NCBI GenBank assembly: GCA_022605955.1
Contig: JAKCOZ010000003.1
Span: forward strand, 53,506,179 to 53,570,178
Reading direction: 5' to 3'
From: Rallus limicola
Lineage: Eukaryota; Chordata; Aves; Gruiformes; Rallidae
Length of the DNA stretch: 64,000 nucleotides
Of the stretch, positions 1-9,730 are shown piece by piece. Both the position numbers and the translations under genes were made by a program. The notes beneath the pieces are model-generated. The model was not told where the DNA came from. It searched no databases and saw nothing but the letters and a program-made list of their open reading frames with translations. How positions within the stretch are numbered: position 1 is the stretch's first letter; each line of letters starts with the position of its first letter.

Positions 1-607
1 AGCTTTTGGGAACAGTACCCTTGTGAGAAAAAAAACAAAACAAAACTTACAGCTATGTCTGTTAAGTTTGGGTAACAACACATCAAGCAGGAAAAAATTG
101 ATAATTTGGAATCAGAATTTATCAAAAATTAAGTTTCATTGCAAGTCTGCATAGCTTGAGGCACCTAGTTTCTTCTTTCACCAATTCTTCTGCAATCTGA
201 GATGATTTCTTAGGTTTTCAGATAAGAACTGGCTGTTCCTAGCTTGCTATTGTTCATTTTTAAGCCAGCTTCCAATGACTTTCCTATGCATTGTTGCAAG
301 TTAGCAATTTTTCCCACTTGATTCCATAGACTTTATTTAAAAAAAAAAAAAAAGGAAGAAAAAAAGCCTATGTCTGGTGGGTCTATTTATTCTAAAGTGT
401 GGAATTCTCACATCTGGTACTGATTTTGGTTGTGGTTTTCTTTCTTTTAAGAACTGTATAATCTTTGGACATGGCTTGACACTTGCTCAGTATGAATGAG
501 TCAGGAGAGCTTGTGGCCAGAATACTGACGTGACATGGCCACAATTTTTGGGTGCTCTTGATGTTAAGCATTAGCTGAAACTGCTGTTGTTCCTCTTCTT
601 TCCCTAG
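1..607 (+). other. MOCS2: MOCS2 intron, 3' part
   Basis: Noncoding sequence upstream of the penultimate MOCS2 exon. It ends in a T/C-rich tract and CTAG. It contains a short A-run near 340-352. No other element was recognised. Confidence 0.7.
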
Positions 608-731
608 TGTGGTTCCAATAACTGAAGCAAGTGTAATTATTGCAGTCTCCTCTCCACACAGAGCAGAATCCCTTGAAGCTGTAACTTACTGCATCAATAC
701 CTTAAAAGCATCTGTCCCAATATGGAAAAAG
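608..731 (+). CDS. MOCS2: MOCS2 (MOCS2B) penultimate coding exon, molybdopterin synthase large subunit
   Basis: Encodes part of the catalytic large subunit of molybdopterin synthase, which transfers sulfur from the MOCS2A thiocarboxylate to precursor Z (cPMP) to make molybdopterin. Read from 609 the exon gives [14 protein letters not shown] and then [10 protein letters not shown], ending in KASVPIWKK. The His-Arg pair (657-662) and the two lysines of LK-ASVPIW-K correspond to the E. coli MoaE positions H103/R104, K119 and K126; the lysines are known active-site residues. The acceptor is a pyrimidine tract followed by CTAG at 604-607, and the donor is AAG|GTAGGT at 731/732. The exon starts in phase 2 (one base, T608, completes a Gly codon), as expected for a GVVP reading in relatives. 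The MOCS2A frame and earlier exons lie outside the window. Confidence 0.95.
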
Positions 732-1911
732 GTAGGTTTGGGGAGACATTTGATTTTAGGCCTATGCCAGAGTCTTAGACAGCCAGGCTGGAGGCTGCTG
801 CTGCTCTTCAAAGACAAGGAGCTGAAATATGGGCAGCAGATGATCCTGATGGGATCCTAGTGTCTAGCACCACTGAGTATCCTGAGCCAGGCTCATCTAT
901 GGTAGGTAGGGAACCTGGAAGGCCCTCCCTTTTCTGTACCATCCAGCTCCTCTTAATGCCGTGGTGGGGTCAAAGGGAGTTACCTGCTTTTGATTGGCAA
1001 AACTCAGTTCTGCACAGGCCTGTGGAAGAACTTGGAGTTAGCTTTGCTTTGGACAGCACTGCCGTTTGTAAGTAAAAGTAGCTTTTTCTGTCTTTCTGTT
1101 TTCCACTCACCCCCGTGACCTTGGGAAAGCACAAAGCATTAAGCAACAGCTCACAATGACGGGATGAGCAGAGGTCCCAAAGCTAGTATGGGCACACAAC
1201 AATGTGTGGGTAGACCAGCTCCGGTCTAGAGCAAGCTTCATTGCATAACCACAGTGTTGCATGCGAGTAATGAGCATTACCTCTGCCTTCTCTCCCAAGC
1301 GGAATGTGGCATGTGGTAGCAGTGATGTTCTCTGCAGTACTCCACATCTCTCACACCCTTTCAGGAGACTGCAGATTTGTGGTCTTAGAAAGAGTAATCA
1401 GAAGCTCAGGGCCCTGATGAGTTTGCTGCTTGGGACTGGAGTGCTGCTGCATAGTCCAGTCTGTCCTGAAGATTAAGTACTTTACTATATTTTCTGTATC
1501 ATTGTAATTATTTCTTTTTAATACTGACATTTTTTATACACTTAAATACTCCTAAAAATCATGGTGCAGCGGGTTAGGATAGCAACATGTAAAAAGGGCA
1601 GTTTCAGACACCAGTACTGTGCGTTCTACAGCTTTTACATAACTTCTTCTAGACCTCTTTGTTGAGTAGACTTCAGTATAGATGGGCCCTTCTAAATTTA
1701 ATAAGTCTCAGCTTGAAGCTCAGCATCTGCCCACATATAAGTCAGTATGTTCTAAGGGTGCTGCCCTCTTCTCTCTTTGCCAGCTGAGTGCTGTGTAGTC
1801 CTGTTGTGATCAGTAAATAATAGCAGGATGGCTGTTGAGTTGTTTGGCTTGGCTTGTGGCTGTATGTAGCAGACTTCTACAATATTTCCCATTCTTTGTT
1901 TATATTTGCAG
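732..1911 (+). other. MOCS2: MOCS2 last intron
   Basis: A complete 1180-base GT-AG intron (GTAGGT at 732, TTTGCAG ending 1911). The short open frames inside it show no family resemblance. No repeat was recognised. Confidence 0.85.
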
Positions 1912-1980
1912 GAGATTTATGAGGACGAATATTCTTGGAAAGAAAACAAGGAATGTTTTTGGGCAAATTCGGAAAAATAA
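1912..1980 (+). CDS. MOCS2: MOCS2 (MOCS2B) last coding exon
   Basis: Encodes the C-terminal 22 residues, beginning EIYEDEYSWKENKE and ending CFWANSEK, followed by TAA at 1978-1980. The vertebrate MOCS2B signature KEIYEE..W..NKECFWA is clear. The acceptor is TTTGCAG ending at 1911, and phase 0 joins the Lys-Lys codons of the previous exon. An AATAAA lies only 14 bases past the stop, so a very short 3' UTR form is possible. The gene points towards ITGA2 in a tail-to-tail arrangement, as in mammals. Confidence 0.96.
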   Translation, partial: EIYEDEYSWKENKECFWANSEK

Positions 1981-1993
1981 CTACTCTCTTAAA

Positions 1994-1999
1994 AATAAA
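1994..1999 (+). other. MOCS2: Candidate MOCS2 polyadenylation signal AATAAA
   Basis: A canonical hexamer 14 bases after the MOCS2 stop, with a T/GT-rich stretch downstream (about 2035-2075) suitable as a downstream element. Further AATAAA copies occur on the same strand, for example in GAAATAAAGC near 3880 and AATAAATAAAG near 5935, so the true end is not settled by sequence alone. Confidence 0.45.
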
Positions 2000-2239
2000 G
2001 TGTTACTATTCCTAATGAGCATCCTGGATTAGCTTGAGTTGTTTTTACAGAGAATCTATATGTTTTTGCATTTGTAACAGACATTTCAATCTGAGTCATT
2101 TCATTAGGACTGAATGAAATGAATGAGTATTAATTAGGGTTTTTAAGGGTTCTTGACTGTCCTTTGAAATCATCTCTTTGTGAATTTAAAATTAATTCAC
2201 TTTTTAAAACAATCTAGTTTTTAAAACAATATTTTTAAA

Positions 2240-2286
2240 AAATCTTCTTTCAAATTGTTTTGAACAAATCTTCTTTCAAATTGTTT
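2240..2286. repeat. 21-base direct repeat
   Basis: The same 21 bases (AAATCTTCTTTCAAATTGTTT) occur at 2240-2260 and 2266-2286, separated by 5 bases. Two copies of TTTTTAAAACAAT lie just upstream (2201-2230). This looks like a local slippage or duplication event. Confidence 0.8.
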
Positions 2287-5049
2287 GCAGGGTGTTTAGT
2301 CTGTGATACATACTGCTTTAATGCCTTTACATTGGTATTCTGCATTCACTGTCTGCATGGGAGGTCACAGGAGGACAATTGGATTATTAGTTTTTTTAAT
2401 TTTAAAAAAGTCCCGAGTAGTTTAATTTTATATGACTGTAGAATCAGTTTGCAAGCTCTATGCTATTTTGACATTCTTGTAACATGAAAGCTACTTGAAG
2501 TAGATTAAACATTTTGGTACAGACAGAGAAGGAAATATAAACTATACCCCAGAGTTATTAACTTTTCAGTAGTGGTTACATTCCAGTAGCTGTGTCTCAG
2601 AGAAACATTTTACTGTGCAGCTGATATTACAAGCCCATTGCATTAAAAAAATATGGACAGACCTTGATTCAAAGTTAGATCTAATAGTGTACCAGCAACA
2701 AACTTGCACTGGCAATAACACGCAAACCTTAACTACTTAATGATGTCTCGATGTGATTCATTTTGAAGGAGCTTTTCTGGCTGTGTAATTGTATGGTGCT
2801 GCAGAAAAAAGCCAGCTATTGAATAGAAATAGAAAACTGTGAGTTTAATTAGGCATGTTAGGATTCAAAGTCATTGACACAGATTATTTTTCCAAAAGAA
2901 AGTATATTTATGATTTTAATAGTTTTTCTCTTTTTACTCTTTGGAAACCTAGTTAAAAGAGAGACTAACATAGTTTGCCTGTGCTCCACCAGAAACAATG
3001 GGCTGCCCATCTGAGTAAGATAATTTTAATTATATTATTGTACTGTGCCATGACAGTGACATGCGCCATGACATGTTAAGACTTCAAAATCACATTGTCT
3101 ATGGAATTTTTACTGATGTTGAGTGGCCGTTCAACCTAGTCATCATTATCAATATAGACAGGATTGATAGAAAGGATGGGAAACAAGGTAAAAATAAAAG
3201 TATTTGCTCAAGTTTATGTATCATTACATCACGCTACACTTAAGTCGCAGCTGTATAACCCATTTCATTGTCTCTGCACTAAATATCTAGAAACAACAGC
3301 TAACTGCACGAAATAAACCAAGAAAATAGGTGATGATCTTTTTCCATCCAGTAAACTCAATTGGTTTTAATATTTAGTGATGGTTAACTGTATCTGAATT
3401 AAGTGAAGTAAACCCCATTGAAACATACAGCTTCAGGCAGAAGCATGGTTAAACTGTGCTTGTTAACTTACTGATGGACTTTCCTCAGTGGAAGCAAGCA
3501 AGTCCTTCCTCTGCAGGACAGCAGCTGCTCCTTGCATGCTTACACATACACAGCTTCCAGACCATGTGGGCCCTATTATGTAGGCAGCGCTGAGCAAGTT
3601 CAGGGTTGAATTTTCTTTTGCTTTGGATATTGAAGAGAAGCCATCTTCTATTTGAATGTAATTTTTTAACAGAAGTTGTACAGAATCCTAACTACAGATC
3701 ATTTCCTATGTCAAATACTTATTTTTTGTTTTAGAAAGGAAAGGAATACACAAACTTACCCATTTTTGGTGTCCGTTTTTTGATGTTTGTGTTTGCTGTT
3801 ACCCTGCAACTACTTAGTGTACCAATTTCACAAGAATAAATGACTGGCTTGCTTTGTAGTGGGTGGTTTATGAATGAAATAAAGCATATGCAGTGCTTGT
3901 ATACTGGTGCTGTGCTCTGATACAGAACAATCATTGTATTGAGGACAGTTAAATTGTACTTGAGGCCCTGTGATCAGGGGGATTCCTGTGTGGCACTAGT
4001 GTCTCTTTACTGCTGCAGTCTCCTGGAAGATTACTCCAGGGTGACCTTAAGTGCACCTTCCCCATCAGCAATGCAGCTGGGAAGGAGGGTGCAGAAAAGA
4101 AGAGAAAGAATAATTGTGTACTTCCCCACAGTGACCAGGAACAATGAATGGAAGAGATGTGGTACTGAGTCACAGCTGAGTGTTACAATGTGTGTATGCT
4201 GCCATGGTCAAAACAATGAAATGTCATTTTTGTGTCCCTAGCTGTGCATGAGGCAAGTACTGCTTTGTTCTGGAACAATGATGTATCAGTCTTGTGTAAC
4301 TTTGGGTTCTTCAGCTGGCATCTAAAAGCGAAATGGAAATGCCCCTAGGAGGGATGATGTGCATAATTAGAGGTAAAATGTATCTCACTGAAATTTTAAG
4401 TCCATACACTGAGCTCAGTGTTCCAGCTCCCTCTGTAGGGCAGCCCTCCCTGCGAGGCAGGTATTACCTGAAGAGGGCAAATTACTCTGTTCTAAGGTAA
4501 GCTGCCTAAGGCTGTGTCTGAAGCAACCCAAATTTCCAGTCCAGGGTATGAATCCCAGCTGCATCTGACTGTGTGTCAGGGAAGGAGATGGCTACACATG
4601 TCCCACTTTCGACATATGTGAGAGTGGGCTGCTGGATGAGGGCTACCTTGTGTTGTGGTGGGGTCTGTGAGTGGGATGGAAGGCAGCTGCAGATCAATAT
4701 ACAACACGGATTCTGGGATGAGTCCAGCTGTTGTTCTGCCTTGGCTACCGGGTAGGGTTATCCCACCCCTCTGTGGCCCTTCCAGCTGTGTCATGGCCTG
4801 CTTCTGAGGTGATGGCTCCAGGTGCAGACAGATGCTCTTGGGAACAACTGATGTAAACCAGAGGGTCATGGTGTGATTCCTGTAGTGACCTGCCCGACGA
4901 CGCCTGCTTATGGAAGGACAAGCTTTGGTTCAGAAGAAAGTCTTGGTCCTGGCTGGCAACATAGGACTATGCTGATCCCTTTGCCTGGCAGAGCGCCCAT
5001 ACACCGGCACTGCTTAATTTTACGACTTGCTTTTCCCCATTTTAGATCC

Positions 5050-5350
5050 TCGTTCAGCTGTGCTCTCCAGAGAAGCTCGGCCTGTTGCGTATCGCGAGAG
5101 CAGCGACTGACGGGTTGCCATCGATTGCGGGGAGCGGGGGGCTGTGTTATGAGGAGCCTCCCCAGGAGATGGCAGCCGAGAGACGGCTGCGCGGGCGGGA
5201 GGCGCGGCGTCCGGGCTGCCCGGGTGCTGCCGGCCCCGCCGCGCACGGGCGCCCGCTTCGGCTGTGGGGAGCGAAGCCGTGAGGGCGCTCAGCTCTACGC
5301 GACGCTTTTGGCTTTTCTCTCGGCTCGCGTTCCCCGTGGCTGTAAGAATT
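5050..5350. promoter_or_regulatory. Isolated CpG-rich island between two gene 3' ends
   Basis: A roughly 300-base patch is densely CpG-containing and GC-rich (strings such as GCGCGGGCGGGAGGCGCGGCG near 5188-5208), in strong contrast to its AT-rich surroundings. No promoter of a known gene is expected here, because MOCS2 and ITGA2 both end towards it. The open frames crossing it on both strands are best explained by high GC content. It could be a promoter of an unannotated noncoding RNA, an orphan CpG island, or an old insertion. Confidence 0.4.
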
Positions 5351-7257
5351 CGTTACAGACTAACGCATTCGTCTGTTCCACCAAAAAATACTAAAAAAAC
5401 CCCAACCCCTCAAACCCAACCCCAAGCTGCTGAAGGTAATGGCGAGCAGAGTGGGCTGTGGAGGCAGGCATTGCTGCCCTTTGCCCCCAGAAAGCTCTGA
5501 CAGCTCAGCCTCTTGCTCTTCTGACAAGTGCCCTGTGGAGGCACTTAAAGAGTGTCAACAAAACGTGTTTCTCAGCAGTTTATATGAGTAACATAGGTGT
5601 TTTGTTTTGGTGTTTTTTAAATGAACCAACCATGCAGTTTGATTTTACTGGGTGTTAGACAAAATTATCATCCTCGTGTATCTTTATAGCAGTTCTATTT
5701 TAAAAGTTCTATTTCAACAGTTTTGAGAGAAAGAGGCAAAGACATTTTAAAAACTGCTAGCACATCAAAGCCTGTTATTTCCTATGAATAACTGATTATA
5801 AATGAGGACAGAAGGGTTAAGAGATTGGGCTCACCTTTTCTGAGGCTGTGAAAATTAAGTACGTTTTATTACCCTTAAAGGCAATAAACAGTTGAGGCAA
5901 TCAGCTATGAGTTTTTAGGTGCATTTTAATAATAAATAAAGAATTTTCTTTAGTCTTTAATTTGCAAATTTTTGTTGTACCTCCATTTTGGGCATAAAAG
6001 GGCAATAGACACACAAGTCAGAATATAAGGAATCTGGCTTTCAATTCTGCAGAACACTGAGATTTAGTGAGAGAGTTTTGTGCCTTAAGGTTAGGGTCAC
6101 CTGTCTGTTATGGAACTGTTAAGGTTGATAGGCTGAATGTTTATGTACCACTGTTAAAAGCGTGAGGGTTTTGAAGCAGGGTGGGGGGGAAGCAAGCTGT
6201 CTAGTTTTCAAGTGGTTCCTGCCATGACTATCTTCCTAATATTTTCCTATTCATAGCCAAGTTCCCCCCTCTCTTCCTTTCCCACTGTACTCCTGCTGAA
6301 ACATAGCTTTTGGCTTTTCCAACACACGGTGGGAAAATGTCAGAGCAGGTGTCAGGATATGCTGCTGCTGACCAGTTGTGTATGTCACAATGCAGGACAT
6401 GGAACTGGCAGAATACAGCGCAATTTCAGATGCCAGTGATGATATGCTTGTGCTTACATGAAGCGCCTGACCATGGTGGGGTTTTAACACCAACTGTTCA
6501 GCCAGAACTATTCAAATACTGGTATTTTGCATGACAGACAACTGACAGAAGCCATACTGTAGTGTACCTGTAGTGTTACACTCATGACTTTTAGTGCAGC
6601 TTCTTTGTGTACCCACCAGTGTCATCTCCTGAGGGTTTTCACCGTGTGCACTGGAACAAAGACAAATTTGGTCCTGTTTTATGTAGTTCTTTTTTAGTTA
6701 CATGTCTTCTCTTTAGGGTGCTGATTAAAAAACAAGTGAGTCTGTGTTCAGTATTTTTGTTTTTATTGTAGTAATGCTGCTAGGCCCTCAGGAAGGCATC
6801 ACAGTGACACAGTCCCTGCTCCCATAGAGCTTACATGCTAGCTTGCAGAAGTCAGTTTGATTATAAACTGTTTTGTACATCCCAAATCTACACATAGGCT
6901 CATGTGGGAGTAAGTCTTGATTTTGGACTTGAGTCTAGTACTTAAAGGACAGAACTTGACTTTACGGTAGTCCTGACTTTTCTTGCTGGAAGCACAAACG
7001 GAAGCACATGCTGAAGCTCAGTATTTCAGAGTATTATTTCATCTGTAACTTGCTGTTTTAAAAAACTAAACCTAAAAAAACCCCAACCACTTGCGTATAA
7101 TACAAAATATACATAATAGTTCCAGCATTATTTGCGGCTGTGCCAACTTAAAAGTGCAATAAAATTACCCATTGCAAAAACTGAATTAGCCATTTAAGTA
7201 TTAATTATAAAAGGAAAATAAACTAGTAACTTTAAGTGGTTAGGATACAAAAGCCTT

Positions 7258-9640
7258 CCCCATTGCTATGCCTTCCCTTTATTTTAGGAAAAAGTAATTC
7301 CAGGCTGGGGGGGGAAATTCTGTTGTCTGGGACAGAACAAAGCCCAGTGAAGACTAGTGAACTGAATCATTGCTACCTCATTGATAAACTGTTAAATCCC
7401 CATAAAAGTTGCCTGTTTGATATTGACCTGTACCTCCCACCAAAGGTGGAAGAAGGAAATATGGCTGAATGCCTAAATTTCCCTTGCAAGCAGCACCAGA
7501 AATGAAGGATGGTGCCATTTGCTGCATTGTGAAATTCCCCCTCTGGCCTGGAGTGCATGACCCTGGTTATGTAGGAGCTTCCCACCCATACGGGTGTAGG
7601 GTTTTGTTTTCTTCCTCACAAGTTTATACAAGAATTGAGGCAGAAAAATTTATACCCTTACTTTCAGAGCATTTGCCCTCTGGGTTTATAATAACAAGTC
7701 AGGAGCTTATTCTTTAGGTTTATGCAATTGCTACATTATTTTTTTTTTTAACTTTTAAAATAATTGTTTTGGTCACAAACTTGGATGATGGCAACAATTT
7801 TGTCTGACAATCGAGATCAGAATCTGGACTGTTTTTCAGAACATTAAAAAACTCACCCCAAAACATAACATTTCATAGATAAAAAATAAATCCAAAACAC
7901 ATACAAAACTACACACAGCACAATCCAGATCTAACTACAAATGAAGCTGTTACTTGCTGAAAAGACAGTTGGCTCCCGACAGATTACTGATTAAAAAAGA
8001 CTGAATAAAACTTTCAAACATGCTCAAGCCTAGTTTTTCAAGAGTGCCTCAGAAAGTAATTTGAAAGGTGCCTAAGCATAATGACAGCCTAGTTTTGGGG
8101 AAAAGAAAACATGATGTTGGATTCTGAACCAGGCACATTTAAATATGTTGCCCTTCAAGTAAATCACCCTATTGAGTGATTTGCTCTCACTTGCATGGCA
8201 GTGTACCTAAGAACAACACACATGACTTACATGACCGGTCACAAGCATAACTGCCAGCCATGAGAGAGAAAGGCAGCCAAAAGGCCCCTTCCCCTGACTG
8301 AACCACTCAGGGCACGGGCCTTTTTTTTTTTTTAAAGACTGAACTTTCATCAAAACCAGGCAGGGTAACAACATGTGATAAACTTGAGTTGTGTAATCAA
8401 CACAAAATCACCCGTGTTGTACTCAGAGCTCCTTCCAGAGCACTACAGTACTTTCCTGTATAAAACGTAAGTTAACTGCATCAAGATTCGAGTATGTGGG
8501 ATGAAGTAAAATGTGACAGGTAAAGAGGTCATGATGAACTTTGGTCTCCTGGAGGGCACTGAGATGCTAAAGAAACAAGTGCAGTAAACAATTTACAGAA
8601 CATAGATCTTCACTATCCTCTGTCCCAACGTGCATACTTACTCAGTTATCATCCCCTTTAGTTCTCTTCATCCCCTTTAGTTTGCTTCATGCTCTTAGTC
8701 AGGCAAAATTTCTCAATACAGAATTAAAGACCAGATCTTGACTATGTTCCCTATTTATGTGAAAAGCTGAACTGGTGTCAGAGGGACTGCAAGCAAAAAG
8801 CCCAATGTAACAGTATTGGTAGCGCTTCTCAAGATGAAATCTGAAAACCAGTTGTAACATTGCAGAGAACATGTTGTAAGTGTTTATGAAATTCACACTT
8901 TTTCTCAAAGAGAAGGTATGCATAAGGTAGTCATACATACCATTTGGCAGTATTTCCCCAAAACAGTGTACTTTAGTCATTTAGTTGTGACCTTAGTGCA
9001 AGGAATATGGTGAACTTTTGGACCAGTCTGCTCATCCAGTTGTCCTGTAGCACCCAGACAGACATCCTGATACAGTTCCCACTTTATAGATTAGTTAAGA
9101 CAGAGGCTTACTGGTGCAAATTATTTCTCTAGAACAATAAGGATAGAGCTAGTCAATGAAAAAATTAGTTTTCTTCTCCCAGTCTGGAAGCAGTATTCAC
9201 CACACATTCATCATCAACTTAATAGAAAATGTCCTTTACACATATGGTACTTGTCAACTGAATTATGCACTGATGCTGTTCCACAATAATCTGAAATAAA
9301 TTGCTCTGTTTCACTCTGCAGTGGATCAGGAGAAGCGTTGCTGGCACAATATGTTACTGTAAACTCCGGACCTGCCAGTTCTAAGGGCTAAGTTTGTTTG
9401 AAAAGCAAAAATTTACAAGAAAAGGCACTATAAATCACTTTTGAAAAAAACCAAACTGTCCTGCAGTTACTCTTATAATAGAGTAGAATCTGTAAAATAG
9501 TTTTATCTATACAAAGACACTTTCATTACAAATGTTTAAATGTTACTAAGCTTTAAGGCACTCCAGCTGAAGAACCAACTGGATCACAACTACTGTTGGT
9601 GGCTCAGATCTTCTTTCTCTATCCATACAACTCATCTTCT
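7258..9640 (-). other. ITGA2: Putative ITGA2 3' UTR
   Basis: Sequence downstream of the ITGA2 stop. The first canonical AATAAA that I find on the minus strand is at 7278-7283, giving a UTR of about 2.4 kb. A long UTR is usual for this gene in mammals. The interval contains T-runs on the + strand (about 7738-7750 and 8321-8333) and no recognisable repeat. The actual cleavage site is not shown by the sequence. Confidence 0.45.
7278..7283 (-). other. ITGA2: Candidate ITGA2 polyadenylation signal
   Basis: TTTATT on the + strand is AATAAA on the transcribed strand. It is the first canonical hexamer found downstream of the ITGA2 stop at 9641-9643. A second one lies near 6764. Confidence 0.4.
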
Positions 9641-9730
9641 TCAGTCTTTGTCCTTTGTGAGTTCTGTAATTTCATCAACATCTTCTATATCCTGTGTCAT
9701 TTTCTCATACTGTCTCTTGAAGAAGCCAAG
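9641..9730 (-). CDS. ITGA2: ITGA2 exon 30: cytoplasmic tail and stop
   Basis: Encodes [20 protein letters not shown], then ITELTKDKD, followed by TGA (9641-9643). GFFKR (9713-9727) is the membrane-proximal clasp that pairs with the beta tail. The acidic distal tail differs from human and ends TKDKD rather than TTELSS. The acceptor is CTTCCCACAG|CTT. Confidence 0.97.
   Translation of the reverse strand, partial: LGFFKRQYEKMTQDIEDVDEITELTKDKD

Larger units (their letters stand above)
1981..7257. other. Region between the convergent MOCS2 and ITGA2 3' ends
   Basis: About 5.3 kb without a recognisable protein-coding exon. It holds possible long MOCS2 3' UTR, a 21-base direct repeat at 2240-2286, an isolated CpG-rich island at about 5050-5350 with a C/A-rich stretch just after it (5390-5425), and otherwise AT-rich unique sequence. 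No CR1, tRNA or rRNA was seen. Confidence 0.6.

Noticed and set aside
4873..5394. 173-codon open frame on the + strand through the CpG-rich island
   Set aside because: The open frames in the GC-rich island occur in several frames and on both strands and have low-complexity Arg/Gly/Pro-rich sequence. No domain, splice sites or family pattern supports a protein.
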